The notes under the pieces were generated by a model. The model was given only the letters and a program-made list of their open reading frames with translations. It did not search any database and was not told the origin of the DNA. From Porphyromonadaceae bacterium UBA7048 (GTDB lineage Bacteria; Bacteroidota; Bacteroidia; Bacteroidales; Muribaculaceae), in NCBI GenBank assembly GCA_002493945.1, contig DLAL01000081.1, forward strand, positions 1 to 31,619: 31,619 nucleotides of DNA, read 5' to 3'. Below, piece by piece: positions 16,236 through 24,869 of the stretch; position 1 is the stretch's first letter, and each line of letters starts with the position of its first letter. The position numbers and the translations under genes were made by a program.

Positions 16236-17825
16236 ATGAACTCCAACTTTGAAATGGTGGCCAAGACCCTTCAGGGACTTGAAGAGGTGCTGGCCGACGA
16301 ACTGCGTGCCCTTGGCGCCGACGACGTGACCCCGGGCAACCGTATGGTATCATTCCGCGGCGACCTCGCCATGCTCTATCGCGCCAACATGTGTTGCCGC
16401 ACGGCTCTGCGTATCCTCAAACCGTTCTACAGCTTCGAAGCGAAGGATTCGGACGAACTGTATTCAAAGCTCAAGGAGTTCGACTGGTCCACGCTGATGA
16501 CGGCTCAGAACACCTTCTCGATCGACACCGTGGCCTACAGCAGCGAATTCCGCAACTCCCAGTTCGTGACATACCGCGTCAAGGACGCCATCGTGGACTG
16601 GTTCCGCGACCGTGAGGGCGACGAGCGCCGTCCGCGCGTACGCCTCGACGGCGCTGACGTAATGTTCAACGTGCACATATCCGGAACGCAGGTGACAGTG
16701 TCGCTCGATTCGTCGGGCGAGTCGCTCCACAAGCGCGGCTGGCGCACCGGCCAGACCGAGGCGCCCATCAGCGAGGTGCTGGCCGCAGGCATCATCCTGA
16801 TGTCAGGCTGGAAGGGCGACACTCCATTCGTCGACCCCATGTGCGGCTCGGGCACATTCGCCATCGAGGCAGCCATGATAGCCGCCGGAATCATGCCCGG
16901 CATATACCGCCGCGGCTTCGCCTTCGAGCACTGGCCCGACTTCGACCGCGAACTCTTCGAGGAGATATACAACGACGACAGCAACGAGCGCGAGGTGACC
17001 GTGCCTATCATTGCCGCTGACATCTCGTCCAAGGCCATAGCAATAGCCACCGACAACGCCAAGCATGCAGGCGTGGAGCGCTACATCACCTTCGAGACAC
17101 GTCCGCTCTCGCAGTGGACCGAGGCGCCCCAGCCGGCAGGCGTACTCGTGACCAATCCGCCCTACGGCAAGCGCATCACCTCCGACGACATGAACGCGCT
17201 CTACAACACCATAGGCCGCGTGCTCAAGCACGTCTTCCTGGGCTACAACGCCTGGATTATCGGCTACGAGGACATCTACTTCCACGAGATAGGTCTTGCG
17301 CCATCATGCAAGGTGCAGGTGAAGAACGGCGGTCTGGACTGCGAAGTGCGCCAGTACGTCATCTTCGAAGGCAAGAAGGCCGACTTCCGCGCCGCCGGAG
17401 GCGCCATAAAGGAAGACGGCGCCGCTCCGGCCCGCCGCCGTCAGGGCGCCGACAGCCGTCGCCCGGCCGCTCCGCGCAAGGAAGGAAGTGACGACCGCCG
17501 CAAATCATTCGGCTCACACCGCAATGACGACGAGCGCCGCAAGGCTTTCGGTCAGCGCAAGGAAAGCGACGACGACCGTCGCAAGTCATCCGGCCCGCGC
17601 CGCAACGACGACGAGCGCCGCAGGACATCCGGTCCGCGCAAGGAAGGCGACGACAGCCGCAGGCCGGCAGGAGCACGCACCGAAGGCGGACGCCGCCCTC
17701 TGGACCTTAGCCGCATGGGCCGCACCCCCTCATTAGGAGCCGACAAGGAAGTGCCCCTGAGCCGCCCGGCATGGCGCGTACGCCGCAAGGACCAGAACGC
17801 AGGCGAAAACACCGACAACAAGTAA
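16236..17825 (+). CDS. rlmL: THUMP-domain class I RNA methyltransferase (RlmL/YcbY N-terminal type) with a repetitive tail
   Basis: A 529-residue SAM-dependent enzyme of the 23S rRNA m2G2445 methyltransferase family. An N-terminal ferredoxin-like/THUMP region (about 1-160) is followed by the Rossmann methyltransferase core with DPMCGSGTFAIEA (200-212) for SAM binding and the N-methylation motif NPPYGKR (307-313). It lacks the RlmK half of the E. coli fusion. From about 395 the protein becomes a low-complexity tail of roughly 13-14-residue repeats (D-D-x-R-R-K-x-x-G-x-R), five to six copies at 403-487, which probably binds RNA. The frame stays open over 1 kb upstream, but the TAACTTTG box and the MNSNFEMVAKTLQGLE start fix the ATG at 16236. 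purD follows after 24 bases. Confidence 0.9.
   Translation: MNSNFEMVAKTLQGLEEVLADELRALGADDVTPGNRMVSFRGDLAMLYRANMCCRTALRILKPFYSFEAKDSDELYSKLKEFDWSTLMTAQNTFSIDTVAYSSEFRNSQFVTYRVKDAIVDWFRDREGDERRPRVRLDGADVMFNVHISGTQVTVSLDSSGESLHKRGWRTGQTEAPISEVLAAGIILMSGWKGDTPFVDPMCGSGTFAIEAAMIAAGIMPGIYRRGFAFEHWPDFDRELFEEIYNDDSNEREVTVPIIAADISSKAIAIATDNAKHAGVERYITFETRPLSQWTEAPQPAGVLVTNPPYGKRITSDDMNALYNTIGRVLKHVFLGYNAWIIGYEDIYFHEIGLAPSCKVQVKNGGLDCEVRQYVIFEGKKADFRAAGGAIKEDGAAPARRRQGADSRRPAAPRKEGSDDRRKSFGSHRNDDERRKAFGQRKESDDDRRKSSGPRRNDDERRRTSGPRKEGDDSRRPAGARTEGGRRPLDLSRMGRTPSLGADKEVPLSRPAWRVRRKDQNAGENTDNK
17442..17696 (+). repeat. Tandem degenerate repeats coding the RlmL tail
   Basis: Five to six degenerate units of about 40 bases, each encoding two acidic residues, RRK or RRP, two or three small residues with Gly, then Arg/Lys (for example DDRRKSFGSHRN and DDERRKAFGQRK). 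Units differ by point changes and one-codon length changes. Confidence 0.7.
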
Positions 17826-17849
17826 CCCCTCACACTCAATCACATAACG

Positions 17850-19148
17850 ATGGAATCCCTCAACGTACTTCTCCTCGGCAGCGGCGGACGCGAAGCCGCC
17901 ATAGCATGGAAGCTCAGCCAGAGCAAGTCCATGGGCCGTTTCTTCATAGCTCCCGGCAACGGCGGCACAGGCGACTTCGGCACCAACCTCGACATCAGGC
18001 CCACCGACTTCGAAGCCGTCTGGGACGCTGTCACGGCCAACGGCATCGACCTGGTGGTGGTCGGCAACGAAGACCCGCTCGTGGCAGGCATCCGCGAGGC
18101 GCTCGAAGCTAAAGCCAAGGATGCCGGACGCGACATACTCATCGTAGGTCCGGGCGCCGCCGGAGCCGCCCTCGAAGGCTCGAAGGACTTCGCCAAGCAC
18201 TTCATGCAGCGCTACGGCATCCCCACGGCACGCTATCAGACATTCACCGCCGAAACGGTGGCCGACGGCGACCGCTTCCTTGAATCGCTCACCGCTCCCT
18301 ACGTGCTCAAGGCCGACGGTCTGGCAGCCGGCAAGGGCGTCCTCATCATCGACTCCCTCGAGCAGGCCAAGGCGTCGCTCCGCGAGATGCTCGCAGGACA
18401 GTTCGGCAAGGCATCGGCCAAGGTGGTCATCGAAGAATTCCTCTCGGGCATCGAGTGCTCGGTGTTCGTCCTCACCGACGGCAAGGGCGGCTACGTGGTG
18501 CTTCCCCCGGCCAAGGACTACAAGCGTGTGGGCGAAGGCGACACCGGTCTAAACACCGGCGGCATGGGCAGCGTGTGTCCGCCCCCTATCGCCGACGACG
18601 AGTTCATGGCCAAGGTCGACAGCCGGATCATCCGCCCCACCCTCGAGGGGCTGCGCGCCGAAGGCATCGACTACCGCGGATTCATATTCCTGGGCCTGAT
18701 ACGCTGCGGCGCCGAAAACGACCCCTATGTGATAGAATACAACGTCCGCATGGGCGACCCCGAGACCGAATCCGTGATGCCGCGCATCACCTCCGACCTT
18801 CTGCCCGTCCTGGTAGAGGCCGCCAAGGGCGAGCTCACCACACGCACCCTCGAGACCGACCCGCGCACGGCAGTGGCCGTGATGGCCGTCTCGGGCGGCT
18901 ACCCCGAAGCCTATGAGAAAGGCAAAGCCATCACAGGCGACCTGCGTCCGGAAGGCACGATAGTCTTCCACGCCGGCACACGTCTGCGCCCCGACGGCAC
19001 CCCCGAGACCTCGGGAGGCCGCGTCCTGGCCGCCGTGTCGTACGGCAAGGACATCGAGGACGCCTCGGCACGCTCCTACACAGCCCTGGGCAATATCCAC
19101 TTCGACGGCATGTACTTCCGCCGCGACATAGGCAAGGACCTCCTTTGA
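17850..19148 (+). CDS. purD: Phosphoribosylamine-glycine ligase (GAR synthetase)
   Basis: This catalyses the second step of purine synthesis, joining glycine to 5-phosphoribosylamine with ATP. The 432-residue protein has the PurD N-terminal motif LLLGSGGREAAIAWKL (7-22), APGNGGT (34-40), the ATP-grasp segment LKADGLAAGKGVLI (153-166), TGGMGS (236-241), and the metal-binding YNVRMGDPE (297-305). Length is standard. It sits between rlmL and a membrane protein gene that starts within its stop codon (TTGA), so it is part of one operon ending at pdxB. No purine operator or riboswitch is visible. Confidence 0.96.
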   Translation: MESLNVLLLGSGGREAAIAWKLSQSKSMGRFFIAPGNGGTGDFGTNLDIRPTDFEAVWDAVTANGIDLVVVGNEDPLVAGIREALEAKAKDAGRDILIVGPGAAGAALEGSKDFAKHFMQRYGIPTARYQTFTAETVADGDRFLESLTAPYVLKADGLAAGKGVLIIDSLEQAKASLREMLAGQFGKASAKVVIEEFLSGIECSVFVLTDGKGGYVVLPPAKDYKRVGEGDTGLNTGGMGSVCPPPIADDEFMAKVDSRIIRPTLEGLRAEGIDYRGFIFLGLIRCGAENDPYVIEYNVRMGDPETESVMPRITSDLLPVLVEAAKGELTTRTLETDPRTAVAVMAVSGGYPEAYEKGKAITGDLRPEGTIVFHAGTRLRPDGTPETSGGRVLAAVSYGKDIEDASARSYTALGNIHFDGMYFRRDIGKDLL

Positions 19149-20125
19149 AAGCGAGCACACTCATACGCATGATCCACAGCCGCCCCTTCGGGGTGGCTGT
19201 GAGTGTCATTGCCTTCACCGGCGTGCTGACCTACTTCCTGGGCGGACACATCGACCACGTGACCGGCGACAAAGGCCCGGCACTCCCGTCGGCCAACAAC
19301 TGGGTGACGCTTCCTGCGCCCGACTTCGTGGCCGGCATAGGCGGCAGCGCCGTGACAGTGCTGATAATGCTGCTGCTCAACAAGGTGTACAACGTGATGC
19401 GGTCGATGACATCGCTCTTCATCGCACTCTTCGCCGCCATGCAGCTGGCCACGCCGTCGCTCTTCGGACAGTTCTATACCGGTACACTTCTGGCAGTGGC
19501 CGTACCCCTGTGCATGATGCTGCTCTTCAGCTGCTTCCGCACTCCGTCGGCCACGCGCAACGTATTCCTCATCTTCCTGATTCTCTCGGGACTGACCACC
19601 ACGCAGTACTGCTTCATGTTCTACATCCCGGTCTTCCTGGCCGGCCTGGGACAGATGCAGATATTCGGCGCCCGCTCCCTCACGGCAGCCATACTGGGCA
19701 TCATCACGCCGTGGTGGATTCTTGCCGGATTCGGCATCATCGACCTTAGCGACATGGTGTGGCCGCAGTTCGGGAACATAGCCTCGCTGATAGGCCGTGA
19801 CGACACGGTGCTGCTCCTTGTGACGCTCGGCATCACGGCCTTCGTCATGCTTCTGTGCTACGTGCTGAACCTGCTCAAGACCATGGCCTACAACGCACGG
19901 TCGCGCGCCGTCAACGGCACGTTCACCCTCACGGCACTGGTGACCGTAGCCGCGGCCGCCATAGACTACCGCAACATTATATCATATATACCCCTCCTCA
20001 ACTACAGCGCCGCCATGGAGATAACACACTACTTCTCCACGCACCGTGGCGAGAAATCGTTCATTCCCGTACTGGTGCTCATAGCGGTCTACATAGCCAT
20101 ATTCGTATGCCAAACAGTAATATAA
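19145..20125 (+). CDS. Conserved polytopic membrane protein
   Basis: A protein of up to 326 residues with about eight hydrophobic segments and no recognised catalytic motif. It resembles the uncharacterised membrane proteins found beside pdxB in Bacteroidales (DUF6427-like; a recollection of the family, not a confirmed match). The start is uncertain: a TTG at 19145 overlaps the purD stop (TTGA), while the first ATG is at 19169 and gives MIHSRPFGVAV. The basic residues just before the first helix fit either choice. The 3' end overlaps pdxB by 19 bases. Function unknown. Confidence 0.75.
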   Translation: MKASTLIRMIHSRPFGVAVSVIAFTGVLTYFLGGHIDHVTGDKGPALPSANNWVTLPAPDFVAGIGGSAVTVLIMLLLNKVYNVMRSMTSLFIALFAAMQLATPSLFGQFYTGTLLAVAVPLCMMLLFSCFRTPSATRNVFLIFLILSGLTTTQYCFMFYIPVFLAGLGQMQIFGARSLTAAILGIITPWWILAGFGIIDLSDMVWPQFGNIASLIGRDDTVLLLVTLGITAFVMLLCYVLNLLKTMAYNARSRAVNGTFTLTALVTVAAAAIDYRNIISYIPLLNYSAAMEITHYFSTHRGEKSFIPVLVLIAVYIAIFVCQTVI

Positions 20126-21141
20126 GACTCATCATCGAGAAGAACATCCCCTTCGTCAAGGGGCTGCTGGACGAATACGCCACCATACAGTATCTGGCAC
20201 CGGAAGACATCACGCCCACGGCCGTGCGAGAGTGCGACGGTCTGATGATACGCACACGCACGCGGTGCGACGACGCCCTGCTGGCCAAGTCGGAAGTGAA
20301 GATGATAGCCACCGCCACCATCGGCACCGACCACATCGACCTGGATTACTGCGCCGGGCGCTCCATCACCGTGGTCAATGCCCCCGGCTGCAACGCTCCG
20401 GCAGTGGCACAGTACGTGTTCGCGTCGCTCCTCCACACGGTCAACCGTCCGCTGGCGGCCCACACCATAGCCGTCGTAGGCGTGGGACACGTGGGCTCGA
20501 TAGTGGCGCGATGGGCCAAAGGCTTCGACATGAAAGTGATGCTGTGCGACCCCTTCCGCCAGGAAGCCGAAGGCGGCGACGAATGGTACTCACTCGACGA
20601 GGTGGCGGCCAAAGCCGACATCATCACCTTCCACACTCCCCTCACCCGTGAGGGCGCCCACCCCACCTTCCATATGGCCGACGCGGACTTCTTCGCCAAG
20701 TGCCGCCGCATGCCCGTCATCATCAACACGGCGCGCGGTCCCGTCATCGACACCGCGGCACTGAAGGAAGCCAAGCGGCTGGGACAGGTCGGTCCTCTGG
20801 TCATCGACTGCTGGGAGAACGAACCGGCCATCGACCTTGAACTCCTCGCAAGCACGGCCATCGCCACGCCTCACATCGCAGGATATTCGGCCGAGGGCAA
20901 GAAACGCGCCTCACAGATGGCCCTCGACGCCATCACCACCTTCTTCATGCTGCCCCGCGTGAGCGTCGAAGGCGAGATTCCGCCGGCTCCGGCAGTCACC
21001 GTCAGCAAGGCCGACGTCCTCGCCACATACGACCCCGTGGCCGAGACCAAGGCGCTGAAGGCTCATCCCGAGGACTTCGAGAAGATGCGCAACACCTACA
21101 GTCTGCGCACCGAAGTGCCAGAAGGACACGATCCGCTGTGA
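20107..21141 (+). CDS. pdxB: 4-phosphoerythronate dehydrogenase
   Basis: PdxB oxidises 4-phospho-D-erythronate in the DXP-dependent pathway to pyridoxal 5'-phosphate. The 344-residue protein is a 2-hydroxyacid dehydrogenase with the NAD motif GVGHVGS (125-131), catalytic Arg210 in TARG, Glu239 in WENEP, and His256 in TPHIAGYSAEGK, the last block being typical of PdxB rather than other family members. The C-terminal part is the PdxB dimerisation region. The ATG at 20107 lies within the end of the upstream membrane protein gene; the frame stays open further upstream but only as overlap with that gene. It is the last gene of the operon, before the terminator at 21167-21210. Confidence 0.93.
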   Translation: MPNSNIRLIIEKNIPFVKGLLDEYATIQYLAPEDITPTAVRECDGLMIRTRTRCDDALLAKSEVKMIATATIGTDHIDLDYCAGRSITVVNAPGCNAPAVAQYVFASLLHTVNRPLAAHTIAVVGVGHVGSIVARWAKGFDMKVMLCDPFRQEAEGGDEWYSLDEVAAKADIITFHTPLTREGAHPTFHMADADFFAKCRRMPVIINTARGPVIDTAALKEAKRLGQVGPLVIDCWENEPAIDLELLASTAIATPHIAGYSAEGKKRASQMALDAITTFFMLPRVSVEGEIPPAPAVTVSKADVLATYDPVAETKALKAHPEDFEKMRNTYSLRTEVPEGHDPL

Positions 21142-21166
21142 TATTAATACACCTATAAACAAACGT

Positions 21167-21210
21167 AGATGGTGCGCCGCTGTTTGCATCGGCGCACCAT
21201 CTGCGTTTTT
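21167..21210 (+). terminator. Strong terminator after pdxB, probably bidirectional
   Basis: AGATGGTGCGCCG (21167-21179) and its complement (21190-21202) form a perfect 13-bp stem with a 10-nt loop, followed by GCG and T5. It lies between convergent genes. On the minus strand it is followed by a weaker T-rich stretch, so it may also end the secreted-protein transcript. Confidence 0.9.
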
Positions 21211-21219
21211 ATTGATCTG

Positions 21220-23232
21220 TTACTTCACCACAACCTTGCGCGGAGCACTTTCTCCCGAGGAGATGATATAGACTCCGGGAACGAGAGCGTCGCGGGATAC
21301 CTCGATACCCTGAAGATTGAAATAACGCAGCGGAGCATCCCCGGCAGCCTCGGGTGCCTTGACGGCCGAGTTGGGGTCAAGCTCTACCTTGATGTTGTCC
21401 ACGTAGAGGGCCAGCGCATCCTCGGGCGACGCGGTCATGGCGTGGATGCCGAAGTGGTAGCGGCCTGATTCGGGAACGGTGAACGTCACCTTGCGAGGTG
21501 TCCAGCTGTAGTCCGTATCGGGGATGGTCTCGGGCTCGAGCACGGTCAGGGTCATGTCGGCGGCGGTCAGTCCGGTGCCGGCGCAGACCTCGACGGTCTC
21601 CTGCGCTATGGTGCGGAAATCAGCCGAGAAGATGTACTGCGCGCCTGCCTCGAGGCTTACGTAGGGAGAGATGAGCCACTCGTCCTTGGCGTTCTCGTTG
21701 TCGTATGCGCGATAGTAGCCGAAGTCCCACTGATACTCCCACGTATGGCCGTCGTCGTTGGCGTCGATGACGGTCCAGCTGCCGATATGCGCTGAGGAGG
21801 CGAAGTCCTCGGCATAAGGCACCTCGTAGGACTTGCCGGTCATGACTGACGCTGTGGTTTTGGGCAGTCCGGAGATATTCTCGTCCACATAGGGCATCAC
21901 TTCGTACGAGCAGCTGACCGGAACGTCAGAGAGGAAGGTGTCGGTGTAGGGCGACGTGGCATCCTCGGACAGCACGGTGAAGTCGGGCAGACGGCGCAGA
22001 CGGTACTTCAGCGTGGAGGCGTCGACGTATCCGCCGTGAGCGCCTTCTGACGGGGCGTCCCATGAGATGATGAATTCGCCCTCGGCATCGCCGGGTGTCA
22101 GAGCAAGATTGTCGACGAACAACGGCACGTCAGGACCGACGTATACGCCATTGAGCGATGCCGGCTCCCCGGCGCCGCAGCCGTTGGAGAACGTCACTGT
22201 GAAGTCCGTCAGGCCTGCCGCAGCGACAGTCACCTGACACGTCACGTCGGCGCCCGGCGCTGCAGTGCCAGTGGCCATAGCGGCATCGCCTGCGAGAACC
22301 TCGTAGGTCAGTTCGCCTTCGAGGCCGTCGCCTCCGTGTGTGATTTCAGGCGCGCGGAACGACAGTTCGCCCGTGAGCGACGGACCTTCGAACGAGGCGG
22401 AGAGTTCCGTGGCGGCGGCAGGCGCGCCGTCGGCCACGACAGCAGCTCCGACCCAGAGCGACACGAACTCCTGGTTGCCGGAGAAATCCTTGATTTTGTC
22501 AGCCTTGCCCGTTGCCGGGTCCACACTGTAGAGAGCGGCGATGTCGTCATTGCATGCCGCCCAGTAGATGACACTGCCGTCAGGGCTGAATGTCATGGAC
22601 TGCTCGTACTCGGGATAGATGCCCGTGGAGCCGACCATGGTCAGGTCGCCGCTGGTCTTGTCAAGTTTGTACAGGTATGAGTTCGACGCTATGGCATAGA
22701 GCTCGCCGTCAGGATTGAAGGCCATCGCCACGATGTATGTATTTCCGTATCCGAAGTAAAGGCTTCCGTACCCCACACGCGTAAGGGTGCGGTCAGAGAG
22801 ATTGATGGTGCCCAGATAAGACTCTGTACCGTAGTAACCGCTCTCCTGCCAGACGGTGTAGATTGTCGAAGTGGAGGCATCATAGGCAAGAACCTGCTGG
22901 GGCTTGGCGATTGACCATGCTTCGCCGATACGCGTGATGAGACTGTAGTCTGAGCTGGCGTCATATACGTAGACAGCGTATTCTTTGCCGAACTCGCCCG
23001 GCTCTGCCGAGAAGGCGTAGAACCGCGAACCGGCCGAGACAGATCCGCAGTTAGGCTCGGCGGCTATTCCGGCCACCTTTTCGAAGCCTTCGGTCGCACC
23101 TGACGAGAAACTGTAGACGCCGTAGTCGCCAGTGCCTGTATACATCTGGCCGTAGAGCATGACGTCGGGAGCTGCTGCTCCGGCAGATAGTGCCGAAGCT
23201 ACGGATACTAACGAAATGATAAGTTTTCGCAT
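21220..23232 (-). CDS. Secreted multidomain surface protein with C-terminal sorting-like domain
   Basis: A 670-residue exported protein. A signal peptide (MRKLIISLVSVASALSAGAAA) is followed by a repetitive, tyrosine- and glycine-rich region (about 25-280) with propeller-like repeats (VMAFNPDGELYAIASNSYLYKLD, then MTFSPDGSVIYWAA). Two or more Fn3/Ig-like beta domains follow (about 285-465). Next is a cleaved-adhesin/MAM-like jelly roll (about 470-620, with FASSAHIGSWTVIDANDDGHTWEY and DEWLISPYVSLEAG). The last 40 residues (YFNLQGIEVSRDALVPGVYIIS, then RKVVVK) look like a type IX secretion tail or a related Bacteroidales C-terminal domain. No enzyme motif is seen; adhesion or matrix binding is inferred. 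It is monocistronic with a promoter at 23339-23368. Confidence 0.8.
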   Translation of the reverse strand: MRKLIISLVSVASALSAGAAAPDVMLYGQMYTGTGDYGVYSFSSGATEGFEKVAGIAAEPNCGSVSAGSRFYAFSAEPGEFGKEYAVYVYDASSDYSLITRIGEAWSIAKPQQVLAYDASTSTIYTVWQESGYYGTESYLGTINLSDRTLTRVGYGSLYFGYGNTYIVAMAFNPDGELYAIASNSYLYKLDKTSGDLTMVGSTGIYPEYEQSMTFSPDGSVIYWAACNDDIAALYSVDPATGKADKIKDFSGNQEFVSLWVGAAVVADGAPAAATELSASFEGPSLTGELSFRAPEITHGGDGLEGELTYEVLAGDAAMATGTAAPGADVTCQVTVAAAGLTDFTVTFSNGCGAGEPASLNGVYVGPDVPLFVDNLALTPGDAEGEFIISWDAPSEGAHGGYVDASTLKYRLRRLPDFTVLSEDATSPYTDTFLSDVPVSCSYEVMPYVDENISGLPKTTASVMTGKSYEVPYAEDFASSAHIGSWTVIDANDDGHTWEYQWDFGYYRAYDNENAKDEWLISPYVSLEAGAQYIFSADFRTIAQETVEVCAGTGLTAADMTLTVLEPETIPDTDYSWTPRKVTFTVPESGRYHFGIHAMTASPEDALALYVDNIKVELDPNSAVKAPEAAGDAPLRYFNLQGIEVSRDALVPGVYIISSGESAPRKVVVK

Positions 23233-23532
23233 AAATAATCAAGCATTTAGAATGATGGAACTGATACAAAAGCACTGATAATGCCGCGCAGATGACATAT
23301 GTCAGCCCGTAATCGAGGCACTTCGAGCATTACGTCTGCAAACGTAGTGACATTTTTGCAATTTCAAATATTATTTTCATTCACGATATTCATCACAGTT
23401 TCCGCCGCCGCCAGGCCGTCTGCTCCGTGAACATTAATGCAAGTTATGACGTTATCTGTGTGTATGGGTCAAAAAAAGAACCCGGACCAATCGACAACAA
23501 ATAAACTTACTACTAATAAAATTGAAACTGTT
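23233..23532. other. Intergenic region between divergent secreted-protein and frc genes
   Basis: It contains the minus-strand promoter at 23339-23368 and, in that gene's leader, a perfect 12-bp palindrome TGACATATGTCA (23293-23304) and a small hairpin (CGTAAT at 23309-23314 with ATTACG at 23329-23334). For frc the only candidate is a one-mismatch -7 box, TATCTGTG, at 23453-23460. No gene is seen. Confidence 0.6.
23339..23368 (-). promoter_or_regulatory. Promoter of the secreted-protein gene (-33 and -7)
   Basis: On the minus strand TTTG (23365-23368) is followed after 18 bases by TACGTTTG (23339-23346), an exact TAnnTTTG match. The leader would be about 100 nt. Confidence 0.55.
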
Positions 23533-24834
23533 ATGAACTACGCTCCCCTTCAAGGCATCAAGGTGGTCGACTTCACAAACGTGCAGTCAGGCCCTTCGTG
23601 TACTCAGCTTCTGGCATGGCTTGGTGCCGACGTGATAAAAATAGAACGTCCCGGCTCGGGCGATGCTACCCGTAACGAACTCCAGTTCCTGCCCGACGAA
23701 CCGAGCTACTACTTCCTGCAGCTCAACTCCGACAAGAAGTCCCTCGCCCTTGACGCCGCAACTCCCGATGGCAAGGCCATCCTCACCAAACTTATCGAAG
23801 GATGCGACATCTTCGTAGAGAACCTCCACCCCGGAGCTATGGACAAACTCGGCTTCAGCTGGGAGGCCGTGCACAAAATCAACCCGCGCTGTATCTACGG
23901 CACTATCAAAGGCTTCCCCGTATCGTCGAAGTACGCCAACCTGAAAGCCTACGAGCCCGTGGCCCAGGTGACCGCCGGCGCTGCATCCACCACAGGCTGG
24001 TGGGAAGGCGACAACAACGTGCCCACCCAGAGCGGAGCCGCCCTCGGTGACTCCAATACGGGTATGCACCTCACCATCGGCCTGCTTGCCGCTCTCGTGC
24101 AGCGCGAGCACACCGGCGAAGGCGTATACGTATATCAGTCGATGCACAACGCATGTCTCAACCTGTGCCGTATCAAGACCCGCGACCAGCTGACTCTCGA
24201 CCGTATCGGATATCTGACACAGTTCCCCCAGTACCCCAATGGAAAGTTCGGAGACTTCGTCCCCCGTTCGGGCAATCAGGAAGGTTCGGGCGTACTCGGA
24301 TGGACATATAAGTGCAAAGGATGGGAGACCGACCCCAACGCTTATGTATACGTCATCCTCCAGCGCGGCGCCAAGGACTTCGAACTCGCATGCAAGGCTC
24401 TCGGATTCGAGGACTGGCTTACCAATCCCGACTTCAACACCGCCGACGCACGCGACAAGAACAAACAGGCCATCTACGCCCGCATCCAGGAATTCTGCAT
24501 CGACAAGACCAAGTTCGAAGTCACCGACATCCTCTCCAAGGCAGGTGTGCCGGTAGCTCCCGTGCTGAACACCAAGGAAATCATGACAGACGAAAGCCTC
24601 TACGACGGCAATACCCTCGTCCGCATCGACCAGGGCGGCAAGATCGGTACATTCGTCACCGTCGGCGTGCCTTTCACTCTGTCGAACTTCCAGCCTACCT
24701 ACGGTCCGTGTCCTACGCTGGGCGGCAACACCGAGGAAGTGCTTACTGCTCTGGGATACACCGCCGAACAGCAGGCTCAGTTCAAAGCCAACGGCACTAC
24801 GGCCCCGATGCCCAAACCGGCCGCAGGCAAGTAA
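23533..24834 (+). CDS. frc: Formyl-CoA:oxalate CoA-transferase (class III)
   Basis: This enzyme moves CoA from formyl-CoA to oxalate, making oxalyl-CoA for Oxc. The 433-residue protein has the class III CoA-transferase layout: VVDFTNVQSGPSCTQLLAWLGADVIKIERPGSGD near the N-terminus (active-site Gln18), nucleophilic Asp173 in ALGDSNTGMHL, and CKGWETD (261-267) as in known FRC enzymes. The glycine loop, which I recall as GNAGGGGQPGW in O. formigenes, is GNQEGSGVLGW here (247-257); this is a notable departure. The start at 23533 (MNYAPLQGIKVVDF) is chosen over an in-frame ATG 96 bases upstream, whose extension has no family resemblance. oxc follows after 35 bases. Confidence 0.88.
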   Translation: MNYAPLQGIKVVDFTNVQSGPSCTQLLAWLGADVIKIERPGSGDATRNELQFLPDEPSYYFLQLNSDKKSLALDAATPDGKAILTKLIEGCDIFVENLHPGAMDKLGFSWEAVHKINPRCIYGTIKGFPVSSKYANLKAYEPVAQVTAGAASTTGWWEGDNNVPTQSGAALGDSNTGMHLTIGLLAALVQREHTGEGVYVYQSMHNACLNLCRIKTRDQLTLDRIGYLTQFPQYPNGKFGDFVPRSGNQEGSGVLGWTYKCKGWETDPNAYVYVILQRGAKDFELACKALGFEDWLTNPDFNTADARDKNKQAIYARIQEFCIDKTKFEVTDILSKAGVPVAPVLNTKEIMTDESLYDGNTLVRIDQGGKIGTFVTVGVPFTLSNFQPTYGPCPTLGGNTEEVLTALGYTAEQQAQFKANGTTAPMPKPAAGK

Positions 24835-24869
24835 CCCCGATTCGTTCAACACCATTCAACTGACTGACA

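Noticed and set aside
17442..17696. CRISPR-like repeat array
   Set aside because: The repeats are coding, degenerate and in frame with rlmL, without constant repeats and unique spacers.
23453..23460. frc promoter box TATCTGTG
   Set aside because: One mismatch in the TTTG half and no -33 element; too weak to list as a promoter.
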